DNA of 64,000 nucleotides from Varroa destructor (GCF_002443255.2 NW_019211456.1:51086486-51150485); one strand, 5' to 3'. Shown: positions 35,501-47,162, numbered from the stretch's first letter. Program-made: numbers and translations. The notes: a model not told the origin generated them from the sequence alone.

Positions 35501-38500
35501 GTTAGCCAGCAATTTTGCATGACCAGAATCATGCACCACCGTCCAGATACAATTACCGGACTGTCTCACAATCGGTCTAAAAACGTTTGGCTTTGGTATG
35601 GTACAGAGGCTAACATTGAAGCCGCATGGTTGAAGGCTTTAATGTTGTTTACCTGTTGCACCTTTTTTTCTATTACTATATCTATTTTAAGTATATAATG
35701 CATCTTCAGCATTTGTGCGTTTATCATAATGACATTTTAAAATGTATCAAAGTTTTGCAGACATTCCACCCATCTTTGAGGCGCTTCAAGGTGCTTAAAT
35801 CTGATAATAGGCGTTTCGCTTTTCCAATATCTTTCACCGCAAATCTCAGCTTTGAAGAGGTCGTACACTTAACGCGACTCGTATTATCTTTATAAACTCA
35901 TCTAGCTAGAGAAACAGTCAATGCTTTAAGCACCCATATATATATATATATATATGGGTGCTTAAATAGCGCTGATTACCAATCCCTACGAATCATCTCT
36001 ACCAAGTTCGAGGTATTTTCGCCGCTGTTACTGTGTACAAACGAAATGTACAGTAAGTAAAACGCGTTTGCGCCGATATTAGCGCGTCGTTCTTACAATT
36101 GGCGGCAGCGAAAGCAGAGCGATGCTGAGTTGAAAAGAGGTTTGTCATTTTCTGAATGAAATGGTCGGCCAAATTGTGAGGCTAAGGATCGTAGGGGAAA
36201 GTGAAACAGACAGCGTAAAAGGGGCGGGTCATACGTGAGACACAATCATATCTCAGTTACTTGTAACAGGACAATGGATTAAGACATTGGAAGCAGCTCA
36301 GCTATCCGGGTCTTGTTGCAAAAATCTTGCCTAGACTAGCTTATAGACTGTTAACAAACCCAGCTAAATCGTCGTTCGAATGGACAGCAAGGGGGGCGTG
36401 CGGTGAGTCTAAGGCCCATTTAATTTAGCGGAAAAATTACCCCAGCGGCAAAATACAACACACGCTGTCTGACAACTAGCAGTATGTTGCAGGAGAAAGT
36501 TTATTCTATAAGGAAACGTCGAACTGCTTTTTGAGTTTCACAGGTTTCTACAAGATGTCTTGCCAGTGTGATAACCTGTGAACCGCCTTAGTGCGTCATT
36601 GCCATCGAACTAGTGAAATTTGTGGGCAACCACCGGATGCACTGGTGTATAGCTAAAGCCTTACGGGATTAGTCGCCAACGTCTAAATCAAGAATGTGTA
36701 TGCTGGGTAGAATCGTTTCGAGACCAGATACCCTAAAACGAGCCAGATTCGATAAGTAATAAATAAATACTACGTAGAAAGTATTTGTTGGAGATACGTG
36801 GCTCCTGACAATGCCTGGCTTGAAATCTAAAAAGGTTTAGAGTCAGATGTTCAAGGAGCACAACAATGTGGCCTTTTTCTGGATGGGATTTTTACTAGAC
36901 CTTGTTAAGTCTAAGAGGTGTCCTGGGGAATCGAAAGGAACTGAGCGCTACTGCGGATTGTGGGAAGCATTAGCTGCTCCACGATCACCCTCCTTCGCTC
37001 AGGCAACGCCAATCTACATGCTGGAATCCGAGAAACTGCAACGAGTACTAAAGCGCTTTTACACTGGCCCCGGAATATACTAAGTGGTCAGGATGTTGGT
37101 GGCTCAGTCTGAATGTTACCTATGTCCGCTATTATTTCTAAGAATCCGCAATTAATACAACTTCACACATCCGAGGCACATCCTGGTCTCGTGGCAGTAC
37201 TCAACGTTATCGGTAAAATTGATTTTAACATTTTCTTCAACGATGGATTTTTTTAGTCTCGCATGAAGGAACCTACTTTTAGGGCTTTCTCGCGCAAGCC
37301 AGCACACGCTTCAGCCGGAGTGTTAGTGTTACTCACATGCAAGTTCATACCCTCCGCTCCAAAAGATAGCTCGCCCTCAGACGGCGTGCCGGTTGGATAG
37401 CACTCCGAATGAATCCTTGTGATAGTTTAGTGGGTAACGTGTTTGCCTGCTAATCTTTTTTGGGACACGTTGTGGTCTGGGTTCGAAACTGGGCATAGAC
37501 AGAGTTGCTTTCGCGTCGGGAGCCTGCCGTGTTACAAAATGCCTAACGACGATACTGGACATAAAACTCAATGACAGATCGGAAACAACAACGTCTTGGC
37601 TCCTTCGTGCAGGATTGATCCGACATGGGTGTTTTCTCTGCGGCTGAACCTATGGAGCTTTCATCGTTCCTGCAATATCCTTATTACGACCAGCCATCCA
37701 GAAAATAGATCAATCGTATCGATTGATCTATTTTCTGGAAGGTTGAAGGTGTTACTTTCAACGACACGACGGGAACGTCGCTTGACGCATCCCCCTCCCC
37801 ATGGCCTTCCGCGCTTCAGTACTAGGACAAGTCAAACCTATTACTTCGGTTTGTCTTGTCTTTATAACCTGCTGCAAATACCCTTTCACCGAACAGCATT
37901 GGCACCTAGCATGCCCACTCTACTGGGCGTATTTCCAAGAGCGGCTGTCTAATTTCCAGCACTTGAACTTTGCCTAAGAATTAACCTTAGCCGCTGTGAT
38001 GAAGTTCACAGAGTAGTAGCCTATTTTCAAATAATAGTCAGGAACACGTTGAGTACGAGCCCTAAGTAGCATGCAAACCCTCCCGTTCAACGTCTCCCGT
38101 TCGACTCGTAGCGGCAAAAAGCCGCCCTAACCAGCCGCCTTCATCGAAAGGATCAGAGGAATCAGTGCGGAATTTTTTCCCATTTGGTCAAGCGAAACGA
38201 AGTAGACTGGCGTAGATATTCGTCCTGATCCTATATAGTTGCTAGCGTGCATCTATTGATAGATTAACGTTTGGATACGTTCAATGGGTAAAATAACTCT
38301 AGGGGGAGATTACCAAAAAAATAGCAGCGTTGCTACTACTTAAGTTTTTCACATGTAAAGCAAGTTGTCCAATTACCAGTTTGTTGTATTCTTCTTGCAG
38401 CTGTCCAGCATCAGTCTGGCGAATGTGTCTTACGCGATTTTCGACAACGACGAGATTTGCGTTGATGATATCCAACATTTTCCGATTGATAGTTACACTC

Positions 38501-40042
38501 ATGGCATCGATACAGACGTTGTCGATATTATGAGCCTCATCAAATACAACAACACTGCTACAACTCAGATCCTGAAAATAGCCAATCCGCACTCATCTTA
38601 AGCGTGCCTACTTCACTGTTAAACTTCAGCCATACAACAGGATCGTACGAGCACAAATGTTCTAGTGTTATCCTTTTGCTATCCCTAGGAAAGTTGTTCT
38701 TCAGTATATTGCGAAACACGTGTTGGCAATGGCATGTTTACCTTGGACACAATCTCAGCAATTTTTGGATCCAGCAGATAGTGGTAACTGTAGATGACCA
38801 CATTGGCGTGCATAATCGCATTTCTAGCGGTAAAATACGGACACCAATAGTTTCTGTGACCGTATTCCTTCAGGTCGTCAATGCCGTACACACCGGGCGG
38901 TAATACCATTTCTCGTCCATGTGTGTCAAAACTTTCGTAGAATGTACAGGTGCCAGCGCCAGCTGTCTCTGGCTCACTTTCTTCACCTCGTCGATAGGCT
39001 GAGGTCATTGCGTAGCATTTAGCGTCAACAACGCGGCCATCGCGCTCTTCGGAGACAACAGGATGAATGCAGAGATTCTTCCGAGATGTCAAACACAACG
39101 CCAAAATGTCGTGTGATGGATTTGAAGCGACTGCACCCTCTTTGCGATAGTACTCACGTAAACGACGCACCTGCACAAACAGTAGGGTCAATGTAATGAC
39201 TTAAGTACGTGCCTTCGTTCAGCGAAATAAGGACACAGGCATAATAGTGCTTAACTAGAATAGTCATAAGCATTATCATAGTATGCAAATTTCAGTAATG
39301 GAAAATTGTGATTATGGTTATATGGGAATGTATTTATTGTACTACTTTCCATCTAATCAAAGCTTGCCCGTACCTCTTCAACGACTTTTTCAATCTCGGG
39401 CAGCGTACGTGAACAGTACACAAGCTTACTGACCCGTTGTGGATGTGCTTTCTGATAAGCTACGATCAACGAAAGAAGAGTAACCTGTTCTCGAAGAAAC
39501 AAACCAACCAATATTTCTGTTAAAAATGAAGATTCTCATAGAAGCCACACTATATATATATATAGGCGTGGTTTACTTATATATATGCTTATACAAATAG
39601 ATTTAGTTTGACATTAGTAATACGGCTAGCTATTATCGTTGAGTTCATGTAGGGCATATGGAAACGTCGATAGATAGTCAGATCTTACTGGAAAATAAGC
39701 GCGCTACCAACGTTAGTTAATAGAGGCTAGCTTGGGTTCAAGCAGCGCTTCAAGATGGACACCTGCTAAATATACTATTACCAGATGCTTCTGGTTTCAG
39801 CCGTTGATTTAAAACGAAGCGCTCATGAAAGTCTCTTAAATGTTAGTCTTTTTTTAAATGTTATTTAGATAGTAGCAACGTGTCTTGTTACTAACAGTTT
39901 TTCCGGTTCCCGATGGCATTTCTAGGACCCCATGTCCTTTAGCATCAAGGCAGTGCTTCAACTCGAGCATATAGCTGTACTGCTCAGGATAAATGTAACC
40001 GTACGGGAAGAGGACCTCCAAGCCGTCGACGTCGATTCGCAT
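32533..40042 (-). CDS. ERCC2: XPD/ERCC2, TFIIH 5'-3' DNA helicase (complete)
   Basis: Eleven exons: 40042-39896, 39484-39374, 39170-38742, 38571-38377, 35354-35127, 34699-34490, 34331-34131, 34002-33826, 33707-33579, 33402-33128 and 32746-32533. They total 2316 bases and 771 aa (human 760), all with GT-AG joins. Walker A SGTGKT is at about 44-49, the four iron-sulphur Cys at 120, 138, 161 and 196, DEAH at 240-243, and motif [16 protein letters not shown] lies near the C-terminal third. XPD is the ATP-dependent helicase of TFIIH that opens DNA around lesions in nucleotide-excision repair and bridges to the CAK kinase in transcription; this is family knowledge. Every key motif is intact, so the gene is predicted functional. 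Intron 4 is about 3 kb and carries repeats; the others are short. The last exon ends in a Lys-rich tail. Confidence 0.96.
35925..35966. repeat. Perfect 42-base palindrome with (AT)10 core
   Basis: Arms TTTAAGCACCC and GGGTGCTTAAA flank ten AT units, so the whole block is self-complementary. It lies in XPD intron 4. Such AT-cored palindromes can extrude as cruciforms; a non-autonomous element end is another reading. Confidence 0.9.
37420..37575 (+). mobile_element. tRNA-derived SINE-like repeat, copy 2
   Basis: This lies in XPD intron 4, antisense to the gene. The A-box-like GATAGTTTAGTGGGTAAC and a well-preserved B box (GGGTTCGAAACTGGGCA) are followed by a tail (GCCTAACGACGAT...CATAAAACTC) that matches the copy at 29.0-29.15 kb. 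The B box is better kept here than in copy 1. Confidence 0.7.
37697..37739. repeat. Perfect 20-base inverted repeat, 3-base loop
   Basis: The left arm 37697-37716 begins TCCAGAAAATAGATC and the right arm 37720-37739 ends GATCTATTTTCTGGA, separated by TAT. All 20 pairs match. It sits in XPD intron 4, about 120 bases from SINE copy 2. A transcribed hairpin or the remnant of an inverted duplication are both possible. Confidence 0.9.
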
Positions 40043-41625
40043 CTTCGCTAATGTGTGGTACCTTCAGCGGTCATGGGTTTCGTTTTAAGAGCATCACCTG
40101 GGCGCTAGGTACCGCCAGGGTAAGTCAACATGATTTGCTTCTATAAATATTCATCAAGAGAAATCGTTAGAACCCACATAGTGTTTACACTTTTTTCAGA
40201 AGGTCGTCCAACACTCGATCGACGATTGCTTTCATTAGAGTCAAATACGTTCTGTTAATACGATGTACATGAAGTCGATACGTTAATGAAGCATTAGAAC
40301 CTCGCGAACCCTCTGTTCGCGTTACTGTCTCACTTATTGTTCTGAGTAGCGGTTTATATTCCTGTCGATGACTAGCAGGGTACGTCCAAGCGGTAGAACC
40401 TCAGTCTGTCGGTGGTTTTTATCCTTTTTCCGTTAGTGCCACCAGCATTTGCGTTCAGCATTTATCCATCGATAAACTTAATTTTTTTCTTATCAAACTC
40501 GTAATAGGCTAACAGTTAGTTAACTACTGAGCTGTATTTTAGGATTATTTCATTTCAACAAATAATAAAATCCTGCTCGCTGGAAGTAACGATTGAATGC
40601 CGCAAAGATTATTCGCAATATAACTTAAACTTAATTATAAGTTCAATTATTAACCTATCAAAGATTCATACTTACTTCGCAAAGATCCGGCACAAAACAG
40701 CTGAGCTGAGCAGACCGGTGGGCCTGTGAAAGAAGCGGTCTATAACAACAAGTCGTCGTATGATTTCGAAACTACTCAACGCGCGCATTGTCTATCTCCC
40801 GTAGCTGCTACTTGTTTCGTCTGGACTGGCCCTCTATAAGATTCCTACAAAATAGAAACATTGTTATTGACAAAAATTATATATTATTTTATGTATACAT
40901 ATTTAAATAAACGGTTTGAATTAAGAAAACGTGCACAATTCAGATAACGAAGTACAGCCCTGCATGCGTTATGCCTATGTGTGGGTTCGTTGCATCGGAC
41001 CTCCACTTGATTTGATTTATAAAAATAGTACGTTCATCTCTCACAAAGAACGCGCATTTCTCTATTGGTCTCATATAGCAAAATGAATCGCTTAGATTTA
41101 AATGAAGTTGCAAAATAGTTACGAGGAAGGCTGCTTAACATTATTAGTAGCTCAATTCTGCCATGCAGAAATTGGTCTTCTATGCAACAAAGGCCGACTT
41201 TAGCAATTTATTGAAAAACTAAGCTTCAGTGTGTCGTAGTGCACACAGTCTGCTCATTATAGGCTCCGTCAGCACTAGGTTTCGACAGGGTCAGAAATGG
41301 TGATGCAAACCTGTGGTCCTTCAAGTGCTTAAAGCATTAATCTTCATATTTTCGGTTCGTACATTGCATGTAAAATATCTATTAACAACAACGGTAAATG
41401 AGTAGAAGCTTGTGCACGATACAGGTATGTGTCAGTTTGACCCGTCAATAGATAGCAAACGTTTGTACCAAATGTAATTAAACGTATTTATTAACAACTA
41501 ATTGTCTCGTGAGCATACGTGTATGATAACCAACTGATATCACTCATTGTTAGCAGCACTAATATATATAATTCTCAATATACGTGCCGGGGTTTCTGGT
41601 CGCGGCCTTGTTCATTTTTTAGTAA
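40043..41625. other. Upstream region of XPD
   Basis: The 5' flank of the minus-strand XPD gene. No TATA box was recognised near the start codon. No gene is seen in this interval. Confidence 0.45.
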
Positions 41626-41775
41626 ATGCTCCCCAAACCGTGCCGTGAAGCGGAAATGCATTTCCCTCAAATTCAGCTGAGGTATTACGCGTTTTTATGC
41701 CGGCGACCTTCAGATCTTCTGCGAGATGCCAGTGTCGCTTTCGGCGATGACAGGGAGCCTGTAACGAAAATTTAA
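41626..41775 (+). CDS. Candidate short ORF or exon (49 codons)
   Basis: An ATG frame begins MLPKPCREAEMHFPQIQL and continues FLCRRPSDLLRDASVAFGDD to REPVTKI and a stop. The codons look used, and a donor-like CCT|GTAACG occurs seven codons' worth before the stop. Minus-strand frames overlap it, so strand is uncertain. A further open segment at about 42070-42210 (+) could be a following exon, but the phases do not settle it. The product is unknown. Confidence 0.22.
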   Translation: MLPKPCREAEMHFPQIQLRYYAFLCRRPSDLLRDASVAFGDDREPVTKI

Positions 41776-44662
41776 GTTGTTTACGAGAAATGATACACGT
41801 ATCTCTTTTGAACAATGCCCACCCAAAGCTCTTTGTATTGCTTTTGCTACCAATAGTGATTGTCGAGCATTTCCCAACGACGCTTGAATGTTGCGCTGGC
41901 ATTTTAATGCACTAAGCCCCAGTTTACTTTGATACTTTAGGACCAACTTGACTGTCAACATAATACCCATTTATATTGTATCTCTTTCTTTGGGCTAACT
42001 AGATCAAAATGTTCAAAATATAAACGAGTGTGTGACTTGGTTTATAGGAAGAAAATATATAGTCACTGTAATGTTCGTGTGGACACGAGGCGCATTAAAT
42101 TGCAGAGTAGATGTTCGATCGATGTCAATATCAGGCCAAGATGTGGTTGTCCATGATGAGCCGTTGTTGACCGAGGAAGGAAATAGGCAGAGACATTGCG
42201 TTGCGTAAACTGCGGTCTCGTAAACGCTGCCAACGTATAAGAGCTTGGCTAACGCAAATTCAAAATATGAGCAGGTCCAATATGCGACGTCCGCTGAAAG
42301 ACTTCCATTGTACAAATTGAACACCTTCAACGTAGATGGCAACGCGTCATGTGTGCAGTTCAGGTGTGCAGGCCTAAATATGGTGCTTGTGTATCCTTAG
42401 AGGAAAAAAATAAAACCGGCCGAATACGGCAATGATGTATCAAGACAAGACTAGTATCATGAGCATAGTATATTTGCTTATGAGTTTACTAACGCTACGG
42501 AGCACAAATAAAAATGACAGAATCAAGTCTTGCCCGAACCGTTTTAATAGAATGGGAATTTCTATTAAGAAACAATTAGCGCAGCTAAATACTCGTATAT
42601 CTGGATCTTTCGGTCACAGACAAATATAACAGACCAGCTCCCTCGATGGACGAACGATCCCAGTCGTCACTTCATAATCATCAACACAAAAAAAAAGCGT
42701 TTTCAATCAACGCCTTATTATTTTCACGATGTAACAGCACGGTAAAGGTGGGTCGAACAGAACGAGGGATATGCATTAGGTTGATTAGTTCATTATCGAT
42801 GAATGGACGACAAAAATTATAATCAATGTTGAAACTAAGTCACCGTATAAGACATCGCCTACCACTAGATATGGCACAAAAACACTTGAGGTCGGACATT
42901 TTAACTCTGACATTTCTTCTTCGGTGGATGAAGGAACACCGCGGTGGCTGTACGACATTTTGCACATTAACCATTTAATACGGTCGAGAACCCGCTTTCA
43001 GAACCTACCTTCGAATAAATTACTCAAAAAAATAGGTGAACAATTAAACTGCCACCAACGTATCGTGGAGCTCGCACACAATAAATGAAGGGCGCGTAGA
43101 AGTACATTTATTAATAGTGTTTGTCGACGTGGTACTTCAATGACACGGAAGAGAGCCAAGACCAGTTAACTTAATCCAAATGCGGGGAAGGTCTCCGTCC
43201 TTGCTTATCACTATGTACTAGACACCTTAATAACGCATGCTGGCCTAGAGGCCAAATATTTGCCCTGTTTCGTGTTTTCGAATTTGTGAAAAGACAAACC
43301 ATCAATACTGTTTCCATCTCCATTCGTTTGCACATGCAGACGATACATCCAAGTTATGCTTGACACGACCTAAACGCTGCGTCGCATTTGAGAATTATTC
43401 GTAAGTTTCTCACTTTTTTTTTTTTTTTTTTGTTAGTTCTTACGTGCCACGCCAAGCTAGTAGCAGATACGAATATTGATAGTTGGTGCTTCGAGGAACA
43501 ACGTCGGCTGTCACAGGGCCTTTAGATGCCGCATCACTGGATGTAATAGTAACAAATTTTCGATAATATCTTCATCCCGTATTGGTACCTTCTTTGCATG
43601 CTTGTGTTATATCATACCGTTAGTAACATTAGCACTTCTGACTGCTTCGGAATTAGTTTAAACAATTGACATCCAGAGGAATGGCAGCAGCTTTAAGAGA
43701 ATGGTACTATAACGTGATGGCCTTACGGTCTCGGCCTGATACCTACGATGATAATTCATATTTATCTGATGCAATGTGCCCTCATCGGTCATCACTGACC
43801 TACGCTGAGTATTGCGTGGCTCTACAGTAACATTCACTTACGTTCAGTGGAAAGTATTACAGCATAGACGCGCATGGCCTTAATTTACGTTATTCGATCA
43901 TCTGCAGATTAGGCTGAAAAGGTATAATGATACAGCATAACGAGATTATATCTTTCTTGTAATAGATGCTGATATTGGTAATGTTCTTGAGAACTTGCTA
44001 CTTCAAATGCTATTCTATTCTATTATGCCTCTCCTTGAATTTTTTCTTCAAAACGTGATAGCGATGAAGTAGACTAGATCAAGAAGACTTCAAAGCCAAA
44101 ATAATTATCTAAACGAAACTTGCTTATTTTGACATTTGAATGAGGTGCAAAGGCTGCGGCCTAATTCACCATTATTAATCTACCTAGCAGAAAACAGACT
44201 CTCAACAATATCATGTGTAGGAAGTAAGTTTAGATAGATCTAAAAAAAAATCAAAATAGAATACTCAAAAGGCAATCAGAAGGTACGTGTATTTTATCTG
44301 ACAGAGAAACGTTTGCAGAGAAAAATACAACTTGAGAGAAATTGAAAGTGTGCGTCATCGTAACTTTTGCATGAGTATAGATAGATAGATAGATAGATAG
44401 ATCCGTCGATAAAGCGATCCGAATGTTGCAATCATTCTAAACCTTTAGCGGTTCCCCCTTTTCACTTCACTAGATTCTTACTTAAAAATTGGATCCCCCG
44501 GAACATTGCGGATCATCTCGACCACTGCATTCGTAAGGCATAATATGCACCACAACATGAAAGATTCCTTATGGTACACAGTAACGGAACATCACCAAGT
44601 CAACTGTTAGTTGTGAATTTCTCATCATTCTGTTAATTCTGAATATTAATTTAAACGTACCA
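41776..44662. other. Intergenic, weak exon-like segments only
   Basis: At about 42013-42342 all three readings (two plus, one minus) stay open over 40-100 codons in GC-richer DNA, so no strand can be chosen. (AGAT)6 lies at about 44377-44402. Otherwise AT-rich with poly(A/T) runs, for example T18 near 43412. Confidence 0.4.
44377..44403. repeat. (AGAT)n microsatellite
   Basis: Six to seven perfect AGAT units in AT-rich intergenic DNA. Confidence 0.9.
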
Positions 44663-44815
44663 ATGATGCTGGGCAAGCGCAGTAAAAAACAATCCTTCAT
44701 TGAAACAGAGATACTGACCGCTGAAGCAAAGGAACAGCTGGCAACACTGCACCGACGTTCCTCGTTTAATATAACAGTGAAGCATAAGCGGCGTCATAGA
44801 GTGCTCAGGTTTTAA
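44663..44815 (+). CDS. Candidate basic micro-ORF or first exon (50 aa)
   Basis: A double-Met start (MMLGKRSKKQ) leads a highly charged product: SFIETEILTAEAKEQLATL is helical, and KHKRRHRVLRF is a strongly basic end. A donor-like CTCAG|GTTTTA occurs just before the stop, so it could be a first exon. Codon choice is balanced and GC is higher than in the flanks. The family is not recognised. Confidence 0.3.
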   Translation: MMLGKRSKKQSFIETEILTAEAKEQLATLHRRSSFNITVKHKRRHRVLRF

Positions 44816-46140
44816 GGTTTAAGTATTCTTATAGTAGATAGGGTTGAACATTGTGTTGTCATATAGTCAGGAGGGTCGTCATTTACCGCTATTGGGTAAT
44901 GTGTATTCAATGGCGCCACATAACACTATTATCAACAATAATATCAATCAATCAATGCTAAAAAAAGTTACAGCTGACGGAGTTCTACGTAATGTGATGC
45001 TTTTGGGGCTTTTTATCTGGCAGTTTGGTATTTAACAAAGGAGAGTCGCGCCTCAATTGACCTGAATGTTTTTTTCATAGATTTAGAGAAGTAGACACAC
45101 ATGTTAAACGCAAATGCATACACAAAAGACTTTCGCAAACTTCTTGAGTGTATATTTATTTTTTACTGTTAATATATTGTGTACTTACATCTGTTTGCTT
45201 TAGGGTTTATCTTAGTAGTTGCGGCCCAGTGACGTTGTTTTCTGCATCCCCACATAACGATCCGTAGTCACCAGCCGCTATAAAGGCACTCATATCTTTC
45301 GCGAATGCGCGCCCTCTGGTTTCCACGCATGCATCTATTCGACCGCACCTCTTGATTTTATCTAGGAACGATCAATGTGTTGATTTCTATTTTTTCTATA
45401 ATTCAATCAATTTCCCTGACGACAACAATTGTCTGTAAGCGCTTGGCAATCGAGGACAGATTTTATACTGCTAGTAGATATTATTGTTATTTCGGCAAAG
45501 AACATATAGTCGCAGACGATCATACACGCCACCTAGATGCTAACTGTCTAAATTAATAATGGAATTCAATAGAGATGAGAGAAATTCGTGGATGGAGGAG
45601 GAATGAACCGCTATATAATGCAATACGGATACTCTATTGTCTATAACACACACACACACATGACTAAATGAACACACAAGCATCACACATTGTGAAAATA
45701 TGAATATAATATATTTTCGACCGTTAATGTTAGTATTTAGGGTTGTTAAGATTGCATCGCATAGGGATCCACACGCTTGTCTCCGTGTACACGCCAATCT
45801 TTGATTATATGGATTGTACGGACTGCAGATGCGTATCGTCAAAGAGGAACTCAACACGCTTAAATATGGTCTAGGCTACGGATAATTCCCGGACACTCAA
45901 AGAGATTTGAGCAAAAAATCACACCGTGCACGGTCCGCCACGTCACTTCGGTAGAGCGTATCGCGTACGTTCCACTCGACTGGTTCTGCCTCTACGAAGT
46001 CCTATTAAGTGGCATACCTGTAGGATTTGCAGGTCCGCCAGCGTGAACACAGTCGAACGTTGACGCTAACAGCGCATTGAAATAAAAAAAAATAAGAAAT
46101 TTACTTTGTGCACTTTAAAAAACCTCTTGCCACACGCTAC
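44816..46140. other. Intergenic, nothing recognised
   Basis: It includes a short (CA)n tract at about 45648-45660. A 105-codon minus frame over it lacks splice sites and motif support. Confidence 0.45.
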
Positions 46141-46141
46141 C

Positions 46142-46207
46142 CTTGTCGATAAACCCTTTTCTGTCGATAAAACTGTCGATAAACAGACTTTTCGATATTA
46201 TCGATTT
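46142..46207. promoter_or_regulatory. Cluster of TCGATA elements (DRE-like)
   Basis: Within about 65 bases there are three copies of TGTCGATAAA plus TTCGATATTATCGATTT. These resemble the insect DRE/BEAF core (TATCGATA) found at housekeeping promoters. Promoter function is inferred from the clustering and from the coding-like segment just downstream. Confidence 0.4.
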
Positions 46208-46209
46208 AC

Positions 46210-46513
46210 GATACTATTCGCTTCGTTGAGACAAATCGCCCTTAACTTAAGATGTTTCCACTCATCATCAGCAGAGCGCCTTCCACCCTACGAGCTTCTT
46301 AGCGAATTATTTGTAACTTGCGAAACTACATTAAAAGCGCCATTTTGTTTTTGCGCTTACAAATAACGTAATATTTCGAAATTGGCTTTTTCGGAGCACC
46401 GGCTAGACCTCTTTTCAAATGCACGTAATACTCTTTCGCTGCCAGTTGATGTCTCTCAAGATGACAAAGCCAAAGTTATTTCCGATTACATAGAACTGGC
46501 AAAAACTAGGAGT
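46210..46513 (+). CDS. Candidate nuclear-encoded mitochondrial protein fragment
   Basis: One frame reads LFASLRQIALNLRCFHSSS followed by AERLPPYELLSELF: an arginine-containing, acid-free leader ending in a typical mitochondrial cleavage-like RCFHSSS. A donor-like TTT|GTAACT follows. A second segment (46396-46513) reads HRLDLFSNARNTLSLPVD then VSQDDKAKVISDYIELAKT and stops at a donor, GGA|GTATGT. Joining them needs a weak acceptor (TCGGAG). No in-frame ATG was seen upstream, so the start is unresolved. The family is not recognised. Confidence 0.3.
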
Positions 46514-47114
46514 ATGTCAACTATTTATCAATGAATCATTCGTTCATTAGAGTTATTTTGCTGCTTGAAAAAAAATCCCAACTTACTATAAATACGTTCC
46601 AGTTTCAGTCTAGGAGGACCGTAGTCGCATTAACGTGTGTTTACAAATGCTCTAATAGCTGTCATATTGCCGTTCTCATTGTGATTATGACTACAATGAA
46701 CTTCACTACAAGTTTATATTATTTTTTATTAAAAGTAAAGATTTTAAAGTTGTAAACTGGTCTTATACTGGCAAAACTGTCGTAAGATCGTAATAAGTGT
46801 ATTGTTTGCTACCGAATCTTGCTTCTGGCTTTTCAGCAAACATTTTATTAACTAGCTTTGCTCTAATCTTATATCCATTAGTTTCGCTCCGTTTGTTCAT
46901 AATTGAGTAGTAAATACAGATAGTTTCTTGTGCGTTCCCCAATATAATGTGAACAATATTTATATGTCAAGTCGCACGCCACGAAAACCGCGCGGGGCGC
47001 AGAGGTTCCTCCCCTTTGGGTTTGCTCCTCTCTCCTTTGCGGGCGGAGCTCTGTTGGGTCCTCTGGAGAGTGGTTGGGTCGGTGGCCGGTCACGTGGCGC
47101 GCCTGCCTTCGGAG

Positions 47115-47115
47115 G

Positions 47116-47160
<45 letters not shown>
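47115..47160. repeat. Long (AT)n microsatellite
   Basis: About 20 AT units followed by short TAGA/GATA repeats, next to a GC-rich block. Confidence 0.9.

Positions 47161-47162
<2 letters not shown>

Noticed and set aside
37425..37500. Possible tRNA gene (A box and GGGTTCGAAA B box)
   Set aside because: The arms do not form a proper cloverleaf and the sequence continues into a tail shared with the copy at 29.0 kb, so it is better called a SINE-like repeat.
37596..37952. 118-codon plus-strand frame in XPD intron 4
   Set aside because: It reads straight through the 43-base inverted repeat and has no recognisable motif or splice sites; probably chance.
38604..38903. 99-codon plus-strand frame
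   Set aside because: Antisense shadow of XPD exon 3.
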